A DNA stretch of 64,000 nucleotides, taken from positions 1,426,001 through 1,490,000 of the forward strand of contig NZ_OY782578.1 in NCBI RefSeq assembly GCF_963677945.1. Reading direction: 5' to 3'. The notes below the pieces were generated by a model. It saw nothing but the letters and a program-made list of their open reading frames with translations. It did no database searches and was not told the DNA's origin. The stretch's first letter is position 1, and every line of letters starts with the position of its first letter. Made by a program: the position numbers and the translations under genes. The DNA is from an uncultured Bacteroides sp. (GTDB lineage: Bacteria; Bacteroidota; Bacteroidia; Bacteroidales; Bacteroidaceae). Positions 28,755-37,694 of this stretch are shown here, one piece after another.

Positions 28755-28768
28755 CTACTAAAAAGTAG
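28755..28768. promoter_or_regulatory. palindrome between the reductase and HxlR genes (candidate HxlR operator)
   Basis: CTACTAAAAAGTAG is a 14-bp palindrome with an A4 centre, located in the 106-base divergent intergenic region 25 bases before the HxlR ATG. HxlR-type regulators generally bind TACT/AGTA-type dyads, so it may control both genes. Confidence 0.5.
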
Positions 28769-28792
28769 TATAGTAACCAAAAGGAGTGAATT

Positions 28793-29173
28793 ATGGGAAA
28801 TGAAGGATCTATAGAGAAATATATTTTTAAAGGAAAAGAATATTTTTGTTCTTTAGAGTTAGTAATGGATATGATTGGAGGACGATGGAAGACAATAGTT
28901 TTATTTCATCTGAAAGATGGGGTGATGCGCTCTGGGGAACTTCAACGCAGTTTGCACGGTATTGCCAACAAAATGTTTACCCAGACGGTCAGGGAATTGG
29001 AGCAAACTGGGCTTGTGGAGCGTATTGTCTATCCCACAGTCCCTCCAAAAGTGGAGTATAAGCTGACACCGATGGGGGAGTCTGTAATGCCTGTTATTGA
29101 GAGTCTTAGTAATTGGGGGAAGCATATTAGTGTAAATTACAATAACGCTCAGCATAAAAATAATGATATTTAG
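28793..29173 (+). CDS. HxlR-family winged-helix transcriptional regulator
   Basis: The 126-residue protein has the family landmarks: C-rich start YFCSLELVMDMIGGRWKTI (the Cys at residue about 19 is the usual redox- or electrophile-sensing position in this family), FHLKDGVMRSGELQRSLHGI, and the recognition part KMFTQTVRELEQTGLVER. The wing VYPTVPPKVEYKLTPMGESV completes it. The regulator is divergent from the FMN reductase gene at 28051. HxlR/YodB-type proteins often repress such a neighbour until a quinone or aldehyde modifies the Cys. The effector is unproven here. Confidence 0.9.
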   Translation: MGNEGSIEKYIFKGKEYFCSLELVMDMIGGRWKTIVLFHLKDGVMRSGELQRSLHGIANKMFTQTVRELEQTGLVERIVYPTVPPKVEYKLTPMGESVMPVIESLSNWGKHISVNYNNAQHKNNDI

Positions 29174-29317
29174 TTCCGATGTAACTTGTTGTATTAATAT
29201 TTTTTGATTCCTACTTTTTTAGACAATTATGTAATTTATACGACTATATAATCGTAACTTCATTTTTTTGATGGAAAATAAAAATCGATTATTTGTTTTA
29301 TTGCTACTTATTAGTAT

Positions 29318-29325
29318 TATATTTG
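29318..29325 (+). promoter_or_regulatory. -7 promoter box of the mannan-PUL regulator
   Basis: TATATTTG matches TAnnTTTG, with a TTTG at 29292-29295 as a possible -33 element, 65 bases before the ATG at 29390. Confidence 0.45.
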
Positions 29326-29389
29326 TTTGTGAAATAAATCTAAAAATCGCACAACTATAACTATTTTGTTAATCACAAATACAATAAGT

Positions 29390-32300
29390 ATGTACTCTAA
29401 GAGGATATGTGTTTTTTTACTACTATTCTATATCTTTCAATTTGTTTGTTTATACGCTAATGCATCTTATAATTTGCGAAAATTAAGTAATCAGGATGGT
29501 TTGTCTAATAGTGCTGTATTGTGTATTCATCAGGATCGTAATGGCTTTATGTGGTTTGGAACTTATGATGGGCTAAACTTTTATGATGGAAAAAATTTCC
29601 AACTATTCCGGATGGAATATGGCAATAAATATAGTCTGTCAAGTAATATTATTCATAAAATAGTGGATGCTGGTGGTGATGATTTGTGGGTATGTACTTA
29701 TCTTGGAGTAAATAAGTTTTCAATTAGTCAGCACAGAGTTACAGAGAGCTATAAGCAATATAGGGATCCATGCAGTATAGCTTCAACTAGAGATGGTTTA
29801 ACGTGGCTAATTGGTAAAAAAAACTATATATCATATTATGATATAAACAAGCATTGTTTTAGAGAGCTCTATTTATCTGGAATTAATCCGGAAGATGTAG
29901 AAGCTTTTTTTATTGATAACAGAAATTTGCTTTGGATCTTTTCCTCAAAACACGGTGTATGGAATATTCACACTAACTACCCTAAAGAGAAAGATAATAA
30001 GAAAATACGATTAATAAAGAAAAATGCTGTTATTCATGATTTTGCAATACAAAATGCATATTATGATAAAGGACTAATATATTTTGTAGATATACATGGT
30101 ATGCTTTTTGTATACAACATTAGTCATAACCATAAGGTATTTATTAAAAATATAAGTCATTTACTCCGCCGCTATGGTTCTCTTTCATCTATCATTTCGA
30201 ATCACGGTGATTTCTTAATAGCTTTCAAAGGGAAAGGTACAATTAAACTAGTTGCACAACAACACTATTCTGAAGAAGTTGTAGATCTGAATACCGGGGT
30301 ATTTAATCTTTATAAAGACAATAATCAGGATATTGTCTGGATAGGTACAGATGGACAAGGGGTAGGTCTGTATTATAAGAATCACGATTTTTTTAATAGT
30401 ATAATGCTGGATTGGCTACCTATTAAAGTTGCTAAACCTGTCCGGTCAATTTATACAGATAAATACAATAGTTTGTGGATCGGGACTAAAGGAGATGGAA
30501 TTATTCGCATACCAAACTATGATAAAACACTAAAAGATAAAGCCATTTTACAAAAAATATCTCATTTCACAACAGAAACAGGGCTATCGAATGATCAGGT
30601 TTTCGCCTTGGTTGGAAGTAAATATAAAAATATATTATGGGTGGCGACTAATGGTCCAGAACTTTCATATTATTCATATTCAGATAATAGAGTACATTCT
30701 GTAATCAATAAAACAAAAACCGGGATTAATTATGTTCATTCTCTATACGAAGAAAATGATTCAACTTTATGGTTGGCTACGGATGGAAACGGACTAATAA
30801 AATTGATTATAAATGGTAATGTTCCCGCAATTAAGATTAAGTCAGCGAAATCTTTTTTATTTAGAAATGGTTCAAAGGTAGCTAGTGAACTTTTTTCCAT
30901 GACAAACGATAATAAATCAAACATATGGCTTGGATGTCGTGGATTTGGCGCAGTATGTTTTAATACTCGCACTAACCAATATAAATTTGTGACACTTAAT
31001 GATGAAAATAATTATGCTGTAAATGATATTTTATGTGTTCACGGGACTAATGATTCTATCTTGTATTTTGGTTCAAGTTCAGGACTTACCAAAATGCAAA
31101 TTAATAAAGATTTTTCTTTGAAAAATGTAAAAGGGGAAAATGGGTATATAAATGATATGATTCATGGTATACTTGAAGATAATAACGGATGTATTTGGTT
31201 AAGCACAAATAAAGGACTTATAAAATATAATCCAAACAATAAATTCTCTCATAAATATTTTTATCGGGAAGGACTGAATGTGGTTGAATTCAGTGATAAT
31301 GCATATTATCATTGTCCTTATACCAACCGACTCTTTTTTGGAGGGATAAATGGACTGGTATGGTTAGAACCTGGAGCTGTAGATCAGAAAGATTACTATC
31401 CTAAAGTATACTTTACAGGTTTGAAAATTTTAGGTGATAAAAAAAATATTTTTGATTATGTAGCAGGAAAGGATAATCATATTGAACTTTCATCAAAGAT
31501 GAATTCATTTGCTGTATCATTTATTGCTCCTGATTATATTAACGGCTCTAATTATGAATATTCGTATTTTTTGGAAAATTATAGTAGAGAATGGAAAGAT
31601 TTGCAAAATTATAATGAGGCTACTTTTTCTGATCTTCCTCCAGGACACTATGTTCTGAAAGTTAAATATAAAAGTGATGTTTTTACTTCAGAAGATAAAT
31701 GTTATGAGCTTTCAATAATTATTCTCAATCCTTGGTATTGGACTCTTTTTGCCCGAGTTATTTATTTCATTTTTTTTATTTTGCTGTGTCTGTTTTTTAT
31801 GAGACTTGGAATTAATAAAATAAAATCCAACAAGCAAGATTTATTGAATAAATTGCAGGAGCAGAAAAAGGAAGAATTATATAATGCTAAGTTGGATTTC
31901 TTTACAAATATAACTCATGAATTTTGTACGCCATTAACGTTGATTAATGGTGTTTGCGAAAGAATATTGTCATATGGGAAATCTGATGAATATGTTCAGA
32001 AATATATAAATGTTTTATATAACAATGCTAAACAATTAAATGAATTAATACAAGAAATTATTGATTTTAGAAAATTTGGAGAAGTTGGATTCGATGCTTG
32101 CCATATTGAAAAAGTTTGCATCTCGGAATTACTTGACAGTCAAGTGTTATCATTTATTGAGACTGCAGAATCTAAGGACATAACTATTAAAGTTAATGTA
32201 GACAATGAATTATATTGGAACACAGATACTTTATGTATGAATAAAATTTTCATGAATCTGATATCTAATGCTTTTAAGTATACCCCCCAGGGAGGATTGA

Positions 32301-33460
32301 TTAAGGTCACTGCATTTGTAGAAAATGATTTTTTGAAATTTATAATAAATAATACAGGAAAAGGTATTGAAGAAAAAGACTTGGATCTAATTTTTGATAG
32401 ATATCGGATTTTGGATAATATGAATAAAAATGACTGTAGGGATGCTTTATCTAGAAATGGTTTGGGACTTGCAATCTGTTACAATATGGTTAGGTTGTTG
32501 CACGGACAGATACATGTGAAAAGTGAAATTAATAATTATACTGAATTTCTTGTTGATTTTCCACTATTGCCGTTATCATATTCTTCTCAAAATAAACCTG
32601 AAAATGAAGAACAGGCTCTGGCTAGCTTTAATAAAGAAATAAATTACGTTTCAGATAAAAACACGCAACCTCAATTATCTTTGCGCTCGTCAGTATTGAT
32701 AATTGACGATAACAAAGATATTGTTTGGCTGGTTTCTGATATATTATCTGCTGATTATGATATATTGAAGGCATATAATGCCGACGAAGCATTTAAAATT
32801 CTTGAAAATCAATCCCCGGCATTGATCATTACTGATATAATGATGCCTGGCCAAAACGGTTTTGATTTGACAAAGCAAATCCGAATGAATAAATATACTT
32901 GCACAGTGCCTATAATAGTAATTTCTGCCCGAAATACTGAAGAGGATAAAGTAAAAGGAATATCGAATGGAGCAGATGCATATCTTACTAAACCATTTTC
33001 ATCAATGATACTCAAGAGTATGGTTGATCGTTTAGTTATGAATAAACAAATATTGAAGAATTATTATAATTCTCCAGAAAGCGCATACCAATATCTTAAC
33101 GGCCATTTAACCCATCAAGATGACAAAGATTTTTTGGAGTCTGTTATACAAATAATAAAAAATAATATTGAGAAGGATTCTCTTGGACCTGAGTTTGTTG
33201 CTTCAGAAATGGGACTGAATGTGCGGAAATTTTATAGAAAATTTAAAGAGGCGTCACAGTTAGCTCCAAGTGATTTTATAAAAGACTATAGATTTTCTTA
33301 TGCAGCAAAACTTTTGCTGTCTACTAATATGTCTGTTCAAGAGGTTATTTATAAAGTGGGAATAATTAATAAGTCCTATTTTTATCGGGAATTTTCAAAA
33401 AAATATAATATGACTCCTAAAGAATATCGGCTGCAAAAGAATGAAACTACAGCTAAATAG
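29390..33460 (+). CDS. hybrid two-component system sensor/regulator of the mannosidase PUL
   Basis: Start at the ATG at 29390 (1356 residues). The protein has a signal peptide (MYSKRICVFLLLFYIFQFVC) and beta-propeller repeats (RKLSNQDGLSNSAVLCI, GFMWFGTYDGLNFYD, IVWIGTDGQGVGL). A Y_Y_Y domain is followed by a membrane helix near 786-808 and HisKA with ITHEFCTPLTL near 840. The HATPase has NLISNAFKYTPQGG and NNTGKGIEEKD. A receiver with Asp in LIITDIMMPG is near 1147 and an AraC-type helix-turn-helix covers about 1253-1350. Upstream of SusC and on the same strand, it most likely senses the oligosaccharide and activates the genes to 52971. The ATP-binding G1 box reads NNTGKGI rather than DxGxG. 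Confidence 0.94.
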   Translation: MYSKRICVFLLLFYIFQFVCLYANASYNLRKLSNQDGLSNSAVLCIHQDRNGFMWFGTYDGLNFYDGKNFQLFRMEYGNKYSLSSNIIHKIVDAGGDDLWVCTYLGVNKFSISQHRVTESYKQYRDPCSIASTRDGLTWLIGKKNYISYYDINKHCFRELYLSGINPEDVEAFFIDNRNLLWIFSSKHGVWNIHTNYPKEKDNKKIRLIKKNAVIHDFAIQNAYYDKGLIYFVDIHGMLFVYNISHNHKVFIKNISHLLRRYGSLSSIISNHGDFLIAFKGKGTIKLVAQQHYSEEVVDLNTGVFNLYKDNNQDIVWIGTDGQGVGLYYKNHDFFNSIMLDWLPIKVAKPVRSIYTDKYNSLWIGTKGDGIIRIPNYDKTLKDKAILQKISHFTTETGLSNDQVFALVGSKYKNILWVATNGPELSYYSYSDNRVHSVINKTKTGINYVHSLYEENDSTLWLATDGNGLIKLIINGNVPAIKIKSAKSFLFRNGSKVASELFSMTNDNKSNIWLGCRGFGAVCFNTRTNQYKFVTLNDENNYAVNDILCVHGTNDSILYFGSSSGLTKMQINKDFSLKNVKGENGYINDMIHGILEDNNGCIWLSTNKGLIKYNPNNKFSHKYFYREGLNVVEFSDNAYYHCPYTNRLFFGGINGLVWLEPGAVDQKDYYPKVYFTGLKILGDKKNIFDYVAGKDNHIELSSKMNSFAVSFIAPDYINGSNYEYSYFLENYSREWKDLQNYNEATFSDLPPGHYVLKVKYKSDVFTSEDKCYELSIIILNPWYWTLFARVIYFIFFILLCLFFMRLGINKIKSNKQDLLNKLQEQKKEELYNAKLDFFTNITHEFCTPLTLINGVCERILSYGKSDEYVQKYINVLYNNAKQLNELIQEIIDFRKFGEVGFDACHIEKVCISELLDSQVLSFIETAESKDITIKVNVDNELYWNTDTLCMNKIFMNLISNAFKYTPQGGLIKVTAFVENDFLKFIINNTGKGIEEKDLDLIFDRYRILDNMNKNDCRDALSRNGLGLAICYNMVRLLHGQIHVKSEINNYTEFLVDFPLLPLSYSSQNKPENEEQALASFNKEINYVSDKNTQPQLSLRSSVLIIDDNKDIVWLVSDILSADYDILKAYNADEAFKILENQSPALIITDIMMPGQNGFDLTKQIRMNKYTCTVPIIVISARNTEEDKVKGISNGADAYLTKPFSSMILKSMVDRLVMNKQILKNYYNSPESAYQYLNGHLTHQDDKDFLESVIQIIKNNIEKDSLGPEFVASEMGLNVRKFYRKFKEASQLAPSDFIKDYRFSYAAKLLLSTNMSVQEVIYKVGIINKSYFYREFSKKYNMTPKEYRLQKNETTAK

Positions 33461-33542
33461 ATTTGATCACATTCTTCACGTGCTCAAAAAAAACATTCCA
33501 AATATCAGATTTATCTATAGGAACAAAATTTAAACCATCTTT

Positions 33543-33704
33543 TTAAAAAAATGAATTCTTCTTATTTAAAATATAATGATAAAAATTTAGTTCCATAATG
33601 ATTAATCCAATAGCAGATGCATTTTTCTTAAATTCAATAGAAACATTGCCATTGTTTTTATAGCTTATATCGAAAAAATAATCAATAATATACTTACTCT
33701 CCAT
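33543..33704 (-). CDS. possible small protein or gene remnant, unrecognised
   Basis: The frame from the ATG at 33704 encodes 53 residues (MESKYIIDYFFDISYKNNGN at the start) with balanced, protein-like composition. A GGAGG sequence lies 8 bases before the ATG, unusual for Bacteroides. The same frame stays open for 25 further codons upstream without a start (ILVADGGDDLYKKNIEEDLF), which suggests the remains of a longer gene. It overlaps no other gene. No homologue comes to mind. Confidence 0.3.
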   Translation of the reverse strand: MESKYIIDYFFDISYKNNGNVSIEFKKNASAIGLIIMELNFYHYILNKKNSFF

Positions 33705-33749
33705 AAAAAGATCCTCCTCTATATTTTTTTTATATAAATCATCTCCACC

Positions 33750-33845
33750 ATCTGCTACTAGAATAGATAAAAGTCCCTGTTAATAGTATTTTTAGGTAGT
33801 AGCAGATAAAAAATCATCTGCTACTAATCTGGATTATCTGCTACC
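33750..33845. repeat. four copies of ATCTGCTAC, two forming a hairpin
   Basis: ATCTGCTACTA occurs at 33750-33760 and 33816-33826, as ATCTGCTACC at 33836-33845, and inverted as TAGTAGCAGAT at 33797-33807. The inverted copy and the 33816 copy form an 11-bp stem with an 8-base loop. Function unknown; it could act as a terminator for the regulator gene. Confidence 0.5.
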
Positions 33846-34058
33846 AAATTTTACGTTTTGCAAGACTGTTGCTGATGTTACCGCTTAATATATTGTTCAA
33901 AGAATCAGCACAATGATTTTAAGCGATGATAGATGCATCATAACTAAGCACTTACACAGTACCCTCAAAACTATTTATAAAATACCAAATAGAGCAGGGA
34001 ATAGTTGGTTCCGTTTACGCCTCTAATAAGCAGTTGAAACAAAAAATGTTAGCAAGTC

Positions 34059-34148
34059 TACGGCCGAGGGCTAATGAGTTCACGGCTAAAGACCCATGGG
34101 TTTACAGCCAAGGGCTTATCGGTTCTCAGTCGAGGGCTTACTTTGTTT
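34059..34148. repeat. degenerate tandem repeat of about 22 bp, four units
   Basis: Units start at about 34059, 34081, 34105 and 34127. Units one, three and four share GCC(A/G)AGGGCT(A/T)A or its close variant GTCGAGGGCTTA and are 22 bases long; unit two (CACGGCTAAAGACCCATGGG) is 24 and more diverged. It is GC-richer than its surroundings. Origin unknown. Confidence 0.5.
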
Positions 34149-34629
34149 AGCTGAAAAATTAAATAACAAACGAAATAAAATGCTTTGGCTGCAACGTATG
34201 ATTTACATCACTCATACGGACTGCATAACTGTATTATATGAATGGATAAATCTGTTGTCCGGATTTCGTTTCAACAACAACATTATCTGAAAAAAAATCA
34301 GATTGTTTAGGCGTGATCCGTAAAGACACTTACAATATACCTTAGTAAAAGGTGTCCTAATTGGCCAAAAAGATATCTTAATCACTCAATTGCATTAAAG
34401 ATACTCTTTTGTCAAATATAGCAATCATTATTTGGTCTTAGCTTGATAAGTTTGTGAATCAGGTTCGATGAGTTTTAGATAGAAATTAATGTGTTGAAAT
34501 ACATTAGCTTTTTAAATATTGATTGTCTTGAAATAAAAATAACTTTAAATCACAGTAAATCTCTCTAAAATTGTCATTAATCAGGTAATACTTTTTTTAA
34601 TCAAGTTTGATAATTAAAAACACTAAATT

Positions 34630-37600
34630 ATGAAAAAAGAGGTTTTGTTTAGATGTTTGTTGTTTCACAATTTTCAGAAGAAAAAAACGTTTGGTATTAG
34701 GGAAATTTTACCTTTTATTTTTTTTTCTTGTACTTTTCCCACTTCTACTAGTGCTATAGGTTCGCCTAACCTTGGGCTTGGATTGAATGTACGAAGTACA
34801 AATCTTGAAGTTTCTTCTGTTACACAGCAGGTGAAAAAAATTTCGGGTGTAGTAAAGGATTCAAAAGGTGAATCTATTATCGGAGCAAATGTATCAGTTA
34901 AAGGTACTAAGAAAGCCACAGTAACAGATGAAAACGGAAATTTTACTTTGAGTGTGCCATCAGGAGCAGTTCTTCAAATTTCATTTATTGGTTATATAAC
35001 AAAAGACGTTTCAGTGGGAAATAAATCCAGTCTTACAATAGAACTATCTGATGACTCTAAAACTCTTGACGAAATAGTTGTAGTGGGATATGGAACTTTG
35101 AAAAGATCAGATGTTGCTACTGCTGTTGTTTCTGTAAAACCTGGTGATTTTAATATGGGGGGATCAAGAGATCCTATGTCATTATTGGAAGGTAAAGTCG
35201 CTGGGTTGACAATAACTAGAACTGGAGGTGTTGATCCTAATTCTGGAGTTGCTTTTCAGTTAAGAGGTATTACTTCTCTTACAGGAAGCTCTTCCCCCTT
35301 AGTTGTTATTGATGGTATTCCTGATGGAAATATGGATTTACTTCAACCGGAAGATATTGAATCTATAGATGTGCTAAAGGATGGTTCTGCAGCTGCTATT
35401 TATGGTAGTAGAGCAAATGCAGGTGTAATATTAGTGACGACTAAAAAAGGGGTGAAAGGGAGTGTTAAAATAGATTATTCTACTTTTGTAACACGACATA
35501 GTGTAGCTAAAAGACCAGATTTCTTGGATGCTGATCAATATAGAGCTTATATGAAAGATCCTTCAAACCCAAAAGCTGGACAGATGACTGATTATGATCA
35601 TTCTACAGATTTTTATGATGCTTTAATCAATAAAGATAATTTGACTTATTCTCATAATCTTGCTGTAAGTGGAGGCAATGAGGTTACAGATTATCGTGCG
35701 TCGGTATATTTTAATGATTATCAAGGTATAGGTAAATCTAATGAACGTAAAAATTATGGTGCTAGAGTTCTGTTAAATGCTAAAGGATTTAATAACAAAC
35801 TTACTACTATGGTAAATATGGCAACTAATTTCAATACTGCCAATATGTTAGGTGGTGGAGGTTGGGAAACCGCTTTAACCTTAAATCCAACATTAGCATT
35901 AACAGATGAAGTTGAAAAAATGGTAAATCCAATAAACAGACTTTCTGCTCATAAAAATAAAAGAAATCAGCAAACTACTTCAGTAAGCGCAAAAGTGGGG
36001 CTGGAACTTATTAAGGATTTGAAAGTTTCTATCTTCGGAAGCTTTTTGAAAGATAACTGGCATGATTCTGAATATATAAATGTTAACTCATGGGAATCTA
36101 AGCAGAATTATGAAGGTCTGGGATATGCCAGAAAGGAAGAGAATATTGATACAAAAGGTACAGTGGAACCAACAATTGAATATTCATCTTTGATTAAAGG
36201 TGTTCATAACATAAGTGCTGTTGCCGGATACAGTTTCCAATATAATTTATGGGAAGCACTTAAAATGGAAAATAGAGGATTCCTGAACGATGTTACAGAA
36301 GATAATGATATAGGATCTGGAAGTTGGCTAGGTAGTGGTAAAGCTGGTATGTACTCAGAGAAACAGGACGATAAACTTATCGCTTTTTTTGGTCGTCTTA
36401 ATTATTCATATGATAATCGTTATGTAGCTCAATTTTCTCTTCGTCATGAAGGATCAACAAAATTTGGTAAAAACAATAAATGGGGAAATTTTCCATCAGC
36501 TTCAATAGCATGGAATGTATCTAATGAACAGTTTATGAAACAATTTTCCTTCTTAAATATGTTGAAAGTCAGATTAGGGTACGGAGAAACAGGTAATTCA
36601 GGAATTGGACGTTATAATTCTATAGTACAGCTTGGTACAGGAGGTTTTTATCTGGGACCGAATGGAAAATGGGTACAAACTTACGGACCTACTTCCAACC
36701 CAAATCCTGAGTTAAAATGGGAAAAGAAAAAGGAATTGAACTTTGGTATTGATTTTGGATTCCTTAATAATAGAATTGGTGGTACTATTGATATTTTTAA
36801 TAGAAAGACATCAAATTTATTAGAATGGTATAACACGCAACAGCCTCCATTTATATTTAATGATATATATACTAATGTAGGTGAAGTTTCTAGTAAAGGT
36901 ATTGAGGTAACATTAAATACTATTCCAGTAATAACAAAGGATTTTATGTGGAAAGCTAATTTCACAGCTAGCCATACAAATAATGTTCTTGAAAGTTTCT
37001 CTAATCAATTATATACTGTTGACTATAAAGAATATGGTGATATTGGCGGTTATGGAGCATTAGGTAATTCCATTCGTACATATGCCGGAGATAAGATCGG
37101 AAATTTCTATGGCAAACGTTTTGCCGGATTTAGTGAAACAGGAGAATGGTTATTCTATAATAAAAGTGGTGAAAAAGTTCATGCTGATGCTATTGGTGAT
37201 GGAGATATGGCAGTTATAGGAAATGGTGTTCCTAAGTTCTATTTGTCAATGTCAAATTATTTAAAATATAAAGATTTCGATTTATCAGTTTCATTTAGAG
37301 GTAAATTCGGATTTGACGTTTTGAATACAGGCGAAATTGCTTATGGCAATAAGATTACATTACCTACTAATGTTTTAGTAAGTGCAACAACAACTCATGC
37401 AGCATTAAATGATACATATCAATATTCTGATTATTATCTTGAAAAGGGTGACTTTGTTAAATTGGACAATCTGACTATTGGCTATAATTTTAAAAATAAG
37501 TCGGGTGATAAAAGAATTCCTCAGTTTAGGATTTATTTTACAGCAAGAGATCTTTTTACAATTACTGGTTATAAAGGGCTAAATCCTGAAGTTAATGATA

Positions 37601-37683
37601 CAGGTCTTGCTCCAGGTCTTGACAGTAGAGATCGCTATCCTATTACCAGAAGTTATACAATCGGGCTGAATGTTCAATTTTAA
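34630..37683 (+). CDS. SusC-like TonB-dependent outer-membrane transporter
   Basis: SusC proteins import oligosaccharides across the outer membrane with their SusD lid. The 1017-residue protein has an unusually long charged N-terminus (MKKEVLFRCLLFHNFQKKKT) before the hydrophobic segment ILPFIFFSCTFPTSTSAIG. It continues with a carboxypeptidase-D-like domain (ISGVVKDSKGESIIGANVSV, about 73-145), a TonB box/plug region (LDEIVVVGYGTLKRSDVAT, VIDGIPDGNMDLLQPEDIES) and a 22-strand barrel. FGKNNKWGNFPSASIAW is a typical SusC barrel motif, and the end is SYTIGLNVQF. susD follows after 11 bases. Preceded by the regulator, it is the transporter of the mannosidase locus. Confidence 0.95.
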   Translation: MKKEVLFRCLLFHNFQKKKTFGIREILPFIFFSCTFPTSTSAIGSPNLGLGLNVRSTNLEVSSVTQQVKKISGVVKDSKGESIIGANVSVKGTKKATVTDENGNFTLSVPSGAVLQISFIGYITKDVSVGNKSSLTIELSDDSKTLDEIVVVGYGTLKRSDVATAVVSVKPGDFNMGGSRDPMSLLEGKVAGLTITRTGGVDPNSGVAFQLRGITSLTGSSSPLVVIDGIPDGNMDLLQPEDIESIDVLKDGSAAAIYGSRANAGVILVTTKKGVKGSVKIDYSTFVTRHSVAKRPDFLDADQYRAYMKDPSNPKAGQMTDYDHSTDFYDALINKDNLTYSHNLAVSGGNEVTDYRASVYFNDYQGIGKSNERKNYGARVLLNAKGFNNKLTTMVNMATNFNTANMLGGGGWETALTLNPTLALTDEVEKMVNPINRLSAHKNKRNQQTTSVSAKVGLELIKDLKVSIFGSFLKDNWHDSEYINVNSWESKQNYEGLGYARKEENIDTKGTVEPTIEYSSLIKGVHNISAVAGYSFQYNLWEALKMENRGFLNDVTEDNDIGSGSWLGSGKAGMYSEKQDDKLIAFFGRLNYSYDNRYVAQFSLRHEGSTKFGKNNKWGNFPSASIAWNVSNEQFMKQFSFLNMLKVRLGYGETGNSGIGRYNSIVQLGTGGFYLGPNGKWVQTYGPTSNPNPELKWEKKKELNFGIDFGFLNNRIGGTIDIFNRKTSNLLEWYNTQQPPFIFNDIYTNVGEVSSKGIEVTLNTIPVITKDFMWKANFTASHTNNVLESFSNQLYTVDYKEYGDIGGYGALGNSIRTYAGDKIGNFYGKRFAGFSETGEWLFYNKSGEKVHADAIGDGDMAVIGNGVPKFYLSMSNYLKYKDFDLSVSFRGKFGFDVLNTGEIAYGNKITLPTNVLVSATTTHAALNDTYQYSDYYLEKGDFVKLDNLTIGYNFKNKSGDKRIPQFRIYFTARDLFTITGYKGLNPEVNDTGLAPGLDSRDRYPITRSYTIGLNVQF

Positions 37684-37694
37684 AATAAACTATT

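Larger units (their letters stand above)
33461..34629 (+). other. 1.17-kb intergenic region between regulator and SusC
   Basis: This gap is long for a PUL. It holds a possible small minus-strand frame (33543-33704), an ATCTGCTAC repeat cluster (33750-33845), a degenerate 22-bp repeat (34059-34148) and the AT-rich upstream region of susC. I could not place a clear TAnnTTTG box before susC. Its activator site for the two-component regulator is probably in the last 300 bases, but I cannot point to it. Confidence 0.6.

Noticed and set aside
29390-33460. Inactive kinase because the G1 box reads NNTGKGI instead of DxGxG
   Set aside because: The H-box, N-box, G2 and receiver Asp are intact, and I recall the same Asn in other Bacteroides hybrid regulators, so loss of function is not supported.
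34096-34290. A 64-codon frame over the degenerate 22-bp repeat
   Set aside because: Its N-terminal half is the translated repeat and the rest has no protein-like pattern.
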